This document shows positions 42,324-50,396 of a stretch of DNA of 64,000 nucleotides, in pieces. The DNA lies in NCBI GenBank assembly GCA_020058765.1, contig JAGVDM010000001.1:1-64000 (forward strand), read 5' to 3'. The DNA comes from Candidatus Peribacterales bacterium. Lineage in GTDB: Bacteria > Patescibacteriota > Gracilibacteria > Peribacterales > Peribacteraceae. The position numbers and the translations under genes were made by a program. How positions within the stretch are numbered: position 1 is the stretch's first letter; each line of letters begins with the position of its first letter. Under the pieces are notes generated by a model. That model made no database searches and was not told the DNA's origin. It was given only the letters and a program-made list of their open reading frames with translations.

Positions 42324-45155
42324 TTACGCTGTAGCGTTGAGATCATCCGCAACGGGGTCTGCCTGTTGCATCTCCTCGGCAACTTTGGTCTTGGCGGCCT
42401 CAATCTGCTTCGCGCGAGGGGTATCGACAGAATCAATATTCTCTCCGCCGTAGTACCCAAGTCCGTCGAGCTTGCCTGTTACATTCAGTGTAATCTGGCG
42501 TGCTGGAGGAGCGGAGTCACCAAAGTCTGTGCTCTGTGGCACGAGTTCGTGTGCCTGTGCAAAGGCGAGAATTTTTGGCATGTCTGTTTCGGCACTGCCG
42601 TCTGTCTCCTGGATGAGCAGTGTTCCATTTTGCTGATCAAGGCTTACCATCACGTTGTAACCGGCCTTGTCGGCATTTGCCTGTATATTCTCTGCCCATC
42701 GAGTGAGTTCTAGTAAGCGCTCGTTGCCAATCTCAGTACCTGCTGGGGTTGCATCTGGAGTGTTCTCTGAAGCTGTTGGATCTTCAGCGGGAGCAGCTTC
42801 AGCATCATCTGTAGGTTCTGGTGTAGGCTCTTCTGCTGGAGCAGAGGCTGTTGGATCCTCAGCGGGAGCAGCTGTAGGTTCTGCTGGAGGCTCTTCTGCT
42901 GGAGCAGCATCGGGGGCCTTTGCAACCTCTTCAGTAGGTGGAGTAGTTGGCTCGGGAGTTTCTGTTGGCTCTGGTTTCAGAACCAATTTCCCATCCTCCT
43001 GCATGACTACCTTTTCTGCATCAGATCCAAGTTCATTTTCCAATGCAGATACAAGCATGTCATTCACATCTGCAACATCGTCACCGCCGGCTTCGCGAGC
43101 CTGCGCTGCAATTGGATTAAGCTGATCAAGTGCTGCCTGTGGATCGCCGCCAGTTTGGAGTGCGTCACGGAGGATCGCCCCAGATGTAGTGAAGTCCTGC
43201 ACTAACTGATCAACCGTCTTCTCTGATCCATCTTCTGTCCCTTTGTCCTCGACTTCCTCGGCTTCCTTATACTTCTCTTTGGTGGCATCGATAACCTTTT
43301 GATCTGGAGTCGTGCCGGACACCTCCCCATCCACTGCAAACTCTACGGTGCCAAGCTTGGCACCCTCGCTGTGGAATACGTCGGCGGAGCGGCGATCCTC
43401 AGAGAGGATGACCGTGACGTCCCCCTTCGGAATGCCATCCAGACCAAGATCGGAATAGGCAAGATCTTCTAGCGTTTCATTTGTCACCTCGGCATCAACC
43501 GGCTCTTTTTCACCTGTTTCAGATGTGGTTTCGTCGGTTTCCGTACCAGACTCTGCCGGCTTCTCAGTAGAATCTTTCGGCTTGGATGCTGGCATCTTGG
43601 AGAGCAGCTCTGCATTGCCCACATCAAGCTGATACCCATCTTCTGGGTTATCATTCGCATCGTGCTCTGTCACAAATTCTTGGAACCACTTCGGTGTGGT
43701 TTCACTGAATGAATCAATGTTAATGACTGTCTGGCCATTATCGCGTGTCATATTCACCTTCACGCCGAATTTCTTTTCGAGTGCCTGCTCGATTTTGTCG
43801 AACGTGCTTTCGAGTGTATCGAGGCGACTCTCCAGCTTATCAATAGCGGCAATAGATGCTTCGAGCTTCTTGTTTTGATCCACGAGCTCGCGTCGGCGAT
43901 CCAATGCTTTGTCGATTTTGGTCTGAATACGCTCTGCCTTACGCTCAAGCTTGCGGAGATCTCCCTTCATCTTGGAAAGATCTTCTTCGCTCTTCCCTTC
44001 TTGCTCGGCATCAATGAGCTGCTTTTTGAGAGCTTGTACCTGGTCATCGACGCTCTCCTTCTTTGTCTGGAGACCGTCGATTTCCGTATCCAGTTCGCTG
44101 ATTTCCTCTTTGTTCTTTTCCACCTTCTCCTGTGCCTGATCGCGAAGATCGGCCAACTCTTCGCGCTGATCTTCAATACTTGTTGCACCGCGATCCTTGA
44201 GTTCGGCACGCAGACCAGATTCTGTAGAAGTATCTGCACTGCTCTCTGCACCGCGCTCGCCAGTGGACTTCCCTTCCTGCTTGTCCGCTTCTGTCTGGAT
44301 ACCAAGTGTCCGCTTCACCATTTCGATGATGGCAGAGAGGATCTTACCAAGTGCTGCCAAAGCCTGTGCTGGTGTTTTGGCCGCCTCTAGATCCTTCACA
44401 CCCTGATCAACCTCCTTGCCGAGCCTATCCATTTCCGGATCGTCAGAAGGCTTTTCTCCTTTCTCTTCGGCTGCTTTATCTGCTTTGTCTTTTGCTTCAA
44501 TTTTCGCCTTCACTGTATTGATACCCTCTTCGTTTGGCGTGGCACTCGACACTTCTCCATCAACATCAAATGTTACTTTGCCCAACAACGTGCCCTCTGC
44601 ATCGTACACATCGGCATCGCGATTGCCCGGGCCAAAGCTCATGTAGACATCTCCATCAGGAATACCACTAAGCCCAAGGCTTTGGTAGGCAACGCTTTTC
44701 ATTTGTTCCTGGGTAACTTCAGCTACTACCGGCTCCACTGTTTCTTTAGCGGAATCAGCTGCTCCCTCGGCCGCCTTGTCTGTGGATACCTCCTCTGTTT
44801 CTCCCTTTTTTAGCTGTGCTTTGTCAAAGTCCGTTTTTGTTTTTCCCTCATTTCCTGGGAGACCTTCGGCAATTTTCACACCAACGGTTTTGCCATTCGT
44901 CCCCTCAACAACCAATGGTGCTACCACCCCTTCTGGGGCAGGAGTGGAATCCACCTCTGTAGAGGTAGCATCCACTGCGCTTTCTGCGCGTGCTGCTACC
45001 GGACCTGCATCAGCAGATTCTGGAGCAACTGGTCCCGCCTCAGGCTTCGCCTCGATGGGCGTAGGGTCTGGGTTCGGCGTTTCCCCATCAAAGATGAGGC
45101 GGTGTTCACGATCGGCAGGATTGCCGCGGAACTGGGGGTAGAGGAAGTGAACCAT
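42324..45155 (-). CDS. Large acidic repeat and coiled-coil protein, 943 aa (cassette, large gene 1)
   Basis: Unrecognised; no signal peptide. A disordered Pro/Ala/Glu-rich N-terminus (25-140) is followed by a domain at 141-220 that recurs at 551-630 with no gaps (SGIPDGDVYMSFGPGNRDAD versus DGIPKGDVTVILSEDRRSAD, then FDVDGEVSSATP versus FAVDGEVSGTTP). Residues 320-465 form a coiled coil (EEISELDTEIDGLQTKKESV). A compact alpha/beta segment follows (VNMTRDNGQTVINIDSFSE, then TPKWFQEFV). A Pro/Ala/Glu-rich stretch (about 735-830) leads to a last alpha/beta domain with TDMPKILAFAQAH. It may be a structural or scaffolding protein, but this is speculation. Confidence 0.68.
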   Translation of the reverse strand: MVHFLYPQFRGNPADREHRLIFDGETPNPDPTPIEAKPEAGPVAPESADAGPVAARAESAVDATSTEVDSTPAPEGVVAPLVVEGTNGKTVGVKIAEGLPGNEGKTKTDFDKAQLKKGETEEVSTDKAAEGAADSAKETVEPVVAEVTQEQMKSVAYQSLGLSGIPDGDVYMSFGPGNRDADVYDAEGTLLGKVTFDVDGEVSSATPNEEGINTVKAKIEAKDKADKAAEEKGEKPSDDPEMDRLGKEVDQGVKDLEAAKTPAQALAALGKILSAIIEMVKRTLGIQTEADKQEGKSTGERGAESSADTSTESGLRAELKDRGATSIEDQREELADLRDQAQEKVEKNKEEISELDTEIDGLQTKKESVDDQVQALKKQLIDAEQEGKSEEDLSKMKGDLRKLERKAERIQTKIDKALDRRRELVDQNKKLEASIAAIDKLESRLDTLESTFDKIEQALEKKFGVKVNMTRDNGQTVINIDSFSETTPKWFQEFVTEHDANDNPEDGYQLDVGNAELLSKMPASKPKDSTEKPAESGTETDETTSETGEKEPVDAEVTNETLEDLAYSDLGLDGIPKGDVTVILSEDRRSADVFHSEGAKLGTVEFAVDGEVSGTTPDQKVIDATKEKYKEAEEVEDKGTEDGSEKTVDQLVQDFTTSGAILRDALQTGGDPQAALDQLNPIAAQAREAGGDDVADVNDMLVSALENELGSDAEKVVMQEDGKLVLKPEPTETPEPTTPPTEEVAKAPDAAPAEEPPAEPTAAPAEDPTASAPAEEPTPEPTDDAEAAPAEDPTASENTPDATPAGTEIGNERLLELTRWAENIQANADKAGYNVMVSLDQQNGTLLIQETDGSAETDMPKILAFAQAHELVPQSTDFGDSAPPARQITLNVTGKLDGLGYYGGENIDSVDTPRAKQIEAAKTKVAEEMQQADPVADDLNATA

Positions 45156-45169
45156 AGAATAGAGGGGTA

Positions 45170-45517
45170 TTACTGGAGAAAGAGGGATTCCAATTGGAGG
45201 AGCTCTGTACCTTCCACCTCACGTTCTTTTGCCTCGGTGGAAGCGAGTGCCTTGCGCTTGGATTGCTTTGAGTGCGTACGCATCTGCTTCATCAAATTCT
45301 TCATAAGTGTGTTGTATTCCTTGAAAGCTGCATCATATCGCTTGGCACGCGCCTTCTTATCCGCAGGTGTTTCGCCTGTGTATTTCGCGGTCAGACCGGG
45401 GATCGCAGATGTCACTAAATCTGGCTCAATTGCGCCCATAAGAGCGTCATACACCTGGCGAGCATCGAGCTTCCGGGTTTTTGGATCCACCTGCAGTGTG
45501 AGTGTCTGTGTGGGCAT
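45170..45517 (-). CDS. Small helical protein, 115 aa (cassette, small gene 1)
   Basis: Unrecognised. It begins MPTQTLTLQVDPKTRKLDAR then QVYDALMGAIEPDL, followed by a basic helix (YDAAFKEYNTLMKNLMKQMR). It is a likely paralogue of the 106-aa protein at 41980. The start at 45517 is chosen over an upstream TTG at 45556, which would overlap the promoter-like TACAAT. It is the first gene of the cassette and ends 14 bp before the 943-aa gene, so cotranscription is likely. Confidence 0.6.
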   Translation of the reverse strand: MPTQTLTLQVDPKTRKLDARQVYDALMGAIEPDLVTSAIPGLTAKYTGETPADKKARAKRYDAAFKEYNTLMKNLMKQMRTHSKQSKRKALASTEAKEREVEGTELLQLESLFLQ

Positions 45518-45546
45518 GACGAGATGTGTGTTTGATAAATCCAGAT

Positions 45547-45552
45547 ATTGTA
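45547..45552 (-). promoter_or_regulatory. -10 box TACAAT for the four-gene cassette
   Basis: TACAAT on the minus strand lies 29 nt before ATG 45517, giving a leader of about 23 nt. It is the only clear promoter for the cassette outside short motifs before each large gene. Confidence 0.35.
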
Positions 45553-45584
45553 CCAAAAATCGCGCTTTGGAGCAATATGGGAGT

Positions 45585-48500
45585 TTAGTCCTCTTTTGTC
45601 TTCTCGGCCTTGGCGTGTTTCTTGGGCTGCAGTGCTTCGATCTGTTTGCCGAGTACGCTCATCCAAGCAACGTCGTTCTTGCCACCAGCACGAACAATCT
45701 CTTCGTCATTTAACCGCAGCATGGAGCCGCTAATTCGCCACTGCGCATTCACTTTGAGGAGCTGCATGATTTCTTGCGCTGTCACGCGTGGGCTTAATGT
45801 GAGCACCACTTCTCGCATGGTTTTGCTCTCTTCCACCTTTACGCGCGTAACCCCACTCTTGCGGCAGGCAAGCTTGAGGCGCAACACAGCAAAGAGGTTT
45901 TGTACTTCTTTGGGCAAGGTGCCGTACTCCTGCTGCAGGTCTTCTTCGAACTCGGAGAGAATTGCCTCATCTTCGCTGCCCGCGAGCTTTTGGTATACAG
46001 AAATCTTCTCCTGTTCGTCGGGAATGTAATACGTAGGAATGAGTGCGGCAAACGGCAGAAGGATCTCCACGGTGATCTCTTCTTCCACGCCGACTTCGCC
46101 AGATTTAAGCTCTTCCACTGCGGCTTTGAGCATGCGCAGGTAATGGCTTACGCCAACAGTCTGCATATTGCCCGACTGCCCGGCACCCAGGATCTCGCCC
46201 GCGCCACGGATCTCCAGATCGCGCATAGCCACCTGGAAGCCACTACCCAGCTCACAAGCCTCTACGATCGCGCGTAGGCGCTTCCGAGCGTCATCCTTGA
46301 GCTTCTGTGTGTGGTACAGGAAGTATGCGAACGCCTGTCGACTGCTACGACCCACACGGCCACGGAGCTGGTAGAGCTGCGAGAGCCCAAAGCGTTCTGC
46401 TTCGTTGACGATCAGTGTGTTGGCACGCGGGAGGTCGATACCGTTTTCGATAATCGTTGAACTCACGAGTACGTGATACTTGCCCTCTTTGAAGGCCACA
46501 ATACGCTCCTCGAGTACCTCCGGTTTGAGCTGCCCGTGACCGACAATGAACGTCGCCTCGGGAATGAGTTTGCGGAGCTTGTCTGCAAATGCGTCGATGG
46601 TTTCCACGCGGTTGTGGAGCACATACACCTGCCCTTCGCGCTCCACCTCATCCAGGATCGCCTTGCGTACGAGTGCATCGGAATACTTTCGCACTTCGGT
46701 AATAATCGGTAAGCGCCCGGGTGGTGGCGTAGTGATCGTGGTGATGTCGCGCAGCTTATGGAGACCGAGGTTCAGCGTGCGAGGAATCGGCGTTGCCGTG
46801 AGTGTGAGGATATCGACGTTCGCACGCAGTTCCTTGAAGCGCTCTTTTTGCTTCACACCAAAGCGCTGCTCTTCGTCGATGATCACAAGACCAAGGTTGT
46901 GGAAGTGCACATCTTCCTGGAGCAGGCGGTGCGTACCGATCACAATGTCGATATCGCCTTTGCGCAGACGCTCTAGGCTCTCGCGCTGCTCCTTGGGCGA
47001 CCGGAACCGGCTGAGCATGTCGATGCGAATGCCGAAGCCCTGCATACGTTTGCTAAACGATTGTAGGTGCTGGTCTGCAAGAATGGTGATCGGCGCAATC
47101 ACAGCAACCTGCTTGCCGCTCTTCGCTGCCTTGAAGGCTGCGCGCATTGCCACTTCGGTTTTCCCGAATCCCACATCTCCGCATACCAGGCGATCCATGG
47201 GGTGCGGATCTTCCATGTCGTTTTTAATATCTTCGATCGCTTTGATCTGGCCAGGAGTGACTTGATACGGGAACGCCTCCGCGAATTTTTGCTCTTCGTC
47301 GTGGTCTTCTGGATAGGCGTGCCCGCGAGACTTTGCGCGCTTGGCATAGAGCTCCAAGAGCTCCTTTGCGAGCTTCTGCGTTTCCTCTTTTGCCTTCGCC
47401 ATCACACGCTTCCACTCCTGCGTTCCAAGGCGGGTAAGCACGGGCTCATTGCCTTCCTCATAGACGAATTTACTGAGCTTGTCGGCCTGGTCGACCGGCA
47501 CAAAGAGTTTGTCTCCTTCCGCGTAGGTGAGCTCCAAATACTCGCGAGCAGTGCCGTCCACTTCTTTCTGCGTCATGCCTTCAAAGTGACCAATGCCGTG
47601 CTCCATATGCACCACGTAGTCACCGGGAACGAGTGACGTAATGAAATCCAGTGCAAGCTTTTGCACACTGCGCTGCTTGCCCGCTTTTTTGAGCGAGAAG
47701 ATCTCGCGGTCGGTAAGCAGTGCGCACTGTAGGTCTGGGTTTTGTACTGAATGTGGGAGTAGCTCCGCTTCTTCTGCGGATACAAGCGTCACCGCACCCT
47801 GCCGCCGCTCTGCCTTGGCAGTAAAGGGGACGTGCTCCTCTGTACAAATTTCCGCGAGCTCGTCTGTCCGCTTGGTCACAATCACGAGCGACCATTCCTG
47901 CTGCAGCTTATCGCGGACATCGTTTAAAAAGTCTGTGAGTGTGTAGAACTTGAGCACAGACAAATACCGCAAGTGCACATGAAATTCTTGGCTCTCTGGA
48001 AATGCAGTGAACCGTAGTGTGTGGATTGCTGCTGGAGCGGGCACATCATCCTGATCATCCAGAATGAGCAGGGAATTCTTCGGCAATTGCTCTTGGAGCA
48101 ACGCCGTCTTCTCATAACTCACCGGGAAGAGCTCGAGTGACTCACCAGCGTCTTTTGTCTTGGAAAGATCTGCACTATCCACCGCGAGAATCGCCTCTAC
48201 TGTGTCGAACGCGAGAGAAATACGATAGGGATGCGTTGATTGGATGGGATACACATCAATCACATCACCTGTTCTGCGGTACTCGCCAGGGTGCAGATAG
48301 AGATCATCACCATGGCCGTACCCGCGGTCGATAAGCGTTTCCACAAGCTCGGTGAAGGCAATTTTTTCACCCTTGGTAAGAATCACCTTACGATTGCTTA
48401 ACTCGTAGTAGGAAGGGAATGGCATATCCCACGCCTCACGTGTGAGCACGAATACCTCAGGTGATTGCCCTGCAATGAAGCGGAGGAATGTTCCCAGTGC

Positions 48501-48773
48501 CTCGGGCTCAATTTCATCATTCTCATTCTCCACAGGATTGAGTGCGCACGCCTCGCGCTCAAAAAAGGTAAGCCAGTGGCGCACTGCATCTGCCTGTACA
48601 TCTTTGTCTGCCACGAAGAGTGTTGTACGTGGCGTGAAGTCCAACAGCTTGGCGGTAAGGAGTGCTTTGGATGTTTCGTTGGATGCACCCGAAAGAACCA
48701 ACCTGCGGTTGGCCTCTAAAAGTTGCGCCAGATCTCTGTGCGTCTCCTCACCAAGGAGGAGGGAGGGATGCAT
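45585..48773 (-). CDS. mfd: Mfd, transcription-repair coupling factor
   Basis: The 1062-aa protein has the UvrB-homologous N-terminus, an RNA polymerase-interacting domain (VPGDYVVHMEHGIGHFEGM) and the RecG-like translocase motifs. These are DRLVCGDVGFGKTEVAMRAA (Walker A), IVIGTHRLLQEDVHFHNLGL with VIIDEEQRFGVKQKE (DEEQ box), TLTATPIPRTLNLGL, VLVSSTIIENGIDLPRANTL and YQLRGRVGRSSRQAFAYF. The TRCF C-terminal domain follows. It removes stalled RNA polymerase and recruits UvrA. Length is slightly under the E. coli protein. The stop is 28 bp before the dnaN-side neighbour's promoter region; dnaN lies just upstream on the same strand. Confidence 0.96.
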   Translation of the reverse strand: MHPSLLLGEETHRDLAQLLEANRRLVLSGASNETSKALLTAKLLDFTPRTTLFVADKDVQADAVRHWLTFFEREACALNPVENENDEIEPEALGTFLRFIAGQSPEVFVLTREAWDMPFPSYYELSNRKVILTKGEKIAFTELVETLIDRGYGHGDDLYLHPGEYRRTGDVIDVYPIQSTHPYRISLAFDTVEAILAVDSADLSKTKDAGESLELFPVSYEKTALLQEQLPKNSLLILDDQDDVPAPAAIHTLRFTAFPESQEFHVHLRYLSVLKFYTLTDFLNDVRDKLQQEWSLVIVTKRTDELAEICTEEHVPFTAKAERRQGAVTLVSAEEAELLPHSVQNPDLQCALLTDREIFSLKKAGKQRSVQKLALDFITSLVPGDYVVHMEHGIGHFEGMTQKEVDGTAREYLELTYAEGDKLFVPVDQADKLSKFVYEEGNEPVLTRLGTQEWKRVMAKAKEETQKLAKELLELYAKRAKSRGHAYPEDHDEEQKFAEAFPYQVTPGQIKAIEDIKNDMEDPHPMDRLVCGDVGFGKTEVAMRAAFKAAKSGKQVAVIAPITILADQHLQSFSKRMQGFGIRIDMLSRFRSPKEQRESLERLRKGDIDIVIGTHRLLQEDVHFHNLGLVIIDEEQRFGVKQKERFKELRANVDILTLTATPIPRTLNLGLHKLRDITTITTPPPGRLPIITEVRKYSDALVRKAILDEVEREGQVYVLHNRVETIDAFADKLRKLIPEATFIVGHGQLKPEVLEERIVAFKEGKYHVLVSSTIIENGIDLPRANTLIVNEAERFGLSQLYQLRGRVGRSSRQAFAYFLYHTQKLKDDARKRLRAIVEACELGSGFQVAMRDLEIRGAGEILGAGQSGNMQTVGVSHYLRMLKAAVEELKSGEVGVEEEITVEILLPFAALIPTYYIPDEQEKISVYQKLAGSEDEAILSEFEEDLQQEYGTLPKEVQNLFAVLRLKLACRKSGVTRVKVEESKTMREVVLTLSPRVTAQEIMQLLKVNAQWRISGSMLRLNDEEIVRAGGKNDVAWMSVLGKQIEALQPKKHAKAEKTKED

Positions 48774-48801
48774 GAAGGGAACCGAAAATGGTTGTACTGG
48801 T

Positions 48802-49980
48802 TTACTCCTCCTGAATGCGCAATGGCATGATCAGGTGGAGGTACCGGTCACTGGAGGGGAGTCGGAAGAGCGCCGGGTGCATACTGTCTGTCACCCCTAC
48901 TTCTACCAGCTCTTCTTCCATATGACCTAAGAAGTCTAGGAGGTATGACGAGCTTAACGCAATCTTATTGTCGTTTCCGGTGACTTCCGCGTCGAGCGTT
49001 GTCTCGTCTTTCCCGAGCTGTGTTTGCGGTGTAGCAATGTGCACACCCTGCTTTGTGAAACTGAGTGTGAGGTTGTTATTCATCTCTTTCGCAAAGTAGT
49101 GCATGCGCTTCACCACAGTAGTGAGATCTTTTACTGGGAGTACCGCACGAGTCTTTACTTCTTTGGGAATAATCTGCTGATAGTCTGGGAATTTGCCTTC
49201 AATAAGCCGAGAAAGGAGTCTGGTGCTCCCCACCTGCAATTCGATTTGCTGGCTGCTCAGCACAATTTTCATTTCCTGCTTTGTTTTCTTTTTTGAGGAT
49301 TCCTCCTCATCTTTCTCTTCTTTTTCCTCTTTCTTCTCTTCCTTCCCAGGCTTCTGCGCACCGAGCACAGCGCGCAACTCTTCGAGCACTTTTGTGGGGA
49401 TAATGCAGGAAATATCCGATGCATCCAGATCGGCCTGCACAGCAAACTCAGAGAGGCGATAGCTGTCTGTTGCAACAAGAATCAACTTCCCCTTCTCAAT
49501 ACGAGCATATGCACCTGCAAGCACAGGGCGAAGTGTGGAACGTGCAGAGGAAAATGTGACTTTATTCAAAGCCTCCAAAAGCGGTCCAGTAGCTATAGAA
49601 AGGGAATTCTCCTTCTCGATTTTAGAAATAGTGGGGAACTCATTCGATGCCTCACCAGAGATCAATGTTTTTGCATGAGAAGAAACACATTTTAATTGTG
49701 TTCCTTCAATGGTTTCTAAAAGAACTTCTGTATCTGTGTTGTATTGTGCAAAGTTTAAAATCGCCTTTGCGGGAACAGTAATTGCTCCTTCATTTTCAAT
49801 TGATGCCTCAAAGCTTGTCACAATACTTAACTCCAAATCAGTTGCACTCACAGTGCAGCGCTTTCCTTCAACTTCAATTAATACATTATTTAAAATTGGG
49901 AGCGCCTGCTGGCCACTAATAGCGCGACTTGCGAGTTGTAGCGCATGAAGAAAATCAGATGTTTTACAGGAAAATTTCAT
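48802..49980 (-). CDS. dnaN: DNA polymerase III beta sliding clamp
   Basis: The 392-aa clamp begins MKFSCKTSDFLHALQLASRA and has ISGQQALPILNNVLIEVEGK in domain 1, LLEALNKVTFSSARSTLRPV at the start of domain 2, RLLSRLIEGKFPDYQQIIPK, and the ending SMHPALFRLPSSDRYLHLIM with the usual MPLRI-type tail. An unusual insert of about 25 residues, nearly all K and E (KEEKKEEKEEKDEEESSKKK), lies around residues 210-235. It falls where E. coli has the short loop in domain 2. The frame opens further upstream, but the family N-terminus fixes the start. It abuts the candidate oriC. Confidence 0.95.
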   Translation of the reverse strand: MKFSCKTSDFLHALQLASRAISGQQALPILNNVLIEVEGKRCTVSATDLELSIVTSFEASIENEGAITVPAKAILNFAQYNTDTEVLLETIEGTQLKCVSSHAKTLISGEASNEFPTISKIEKENSLSIATGPLLEALNKVTFSSARSTLRPVLAGAYARIEKGKLILVATDSYRLSEFAVQADLDASDISCIIPTKVLEELRAVLGAQKPGKEEKKEEKEEKDEEESSKKKTKQEMKIVLSSQQIELQVGSTRLLSRLIEGKFPDYQQIIPKEVKTRAVLPVKDLTTVVKRMHYFAKEMNNNLTLSFTKQGVHIATPQTQLGKDETTLDAEVTGNDNKIALSSSYLLDFLGHMEEELVEVGVTDSMHPALFRLPSSDRYLHLIMPLRIQEE

Positions 49981-50033
49981 AGGTGGGGATTCATGGTACG
50001 AAAGACTCTTCAATCCTGCCAGACAATTTTCCA

Positions 50034-50378
50034 CTTTCCACATTCCCACATCGCCATAAATAGAGAGAAGTATTTGTATTTAAAATTCGTAGCAATAGAA
50101 GGCTATTTACAAAAAGGAAAAATCCTCTTCTTTCACGACCACAATTCTCCTCATTTCCTAAGGAAGACCTAGGTGAAAAGCGGAAATTTCACTCATCGAG
50201 CACAAAATGTATGTGTGGTGGGTGTGGAAAACTCGTGGAAAGGTCACCCGCGAACGGCTCTACTCCCTAAAAGTGGTATTAATGGCTTAATAAAGCGAAA
50301 AAATGAAAATCGCTGTGCACAACTTTCCCCGGGGCACCTCAGTATCCACAATGGCTTATCCACACCGAATGTGGATTA
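50034..50378. other. Candidate chromosomal replication origin (oriC)
   Basis: The 416-bp gap between dnaN and the GlmU-like gene has no gene. It holds a perfect DnaA box TTATCCACA (50356-50364), GTATCCACA (50342-50350) and TGTGGATTA (50370-50378, inverted TAATCCACA). Their starts are exactly 14 bp apart. Weaker boxes lie at 50034-50042 (CTTTCCACA) and 50223-50231 (inverted TTTTCCACA). An A+T-rich stretch at about 50051-50120 could be the unwinding element. Adjacent dnaN is a classic origin neighbour; dnaA itself is not in the window. Confidence 0.75.
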
Positions 50379-50396
50379 CCCCGGCGCAACTTCACA

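Noticed and set aside
42700-42960. Short tandem repeats in the 943-aa gene (AEEPTPEP-like units) as a minisatellite or CRISPR
   Set aside because: Units are imperfect and in frame with a Pro/Ala/Glu-rich linker; there are no spacers of constant length. It is ordinary low-complexity coding sequence.
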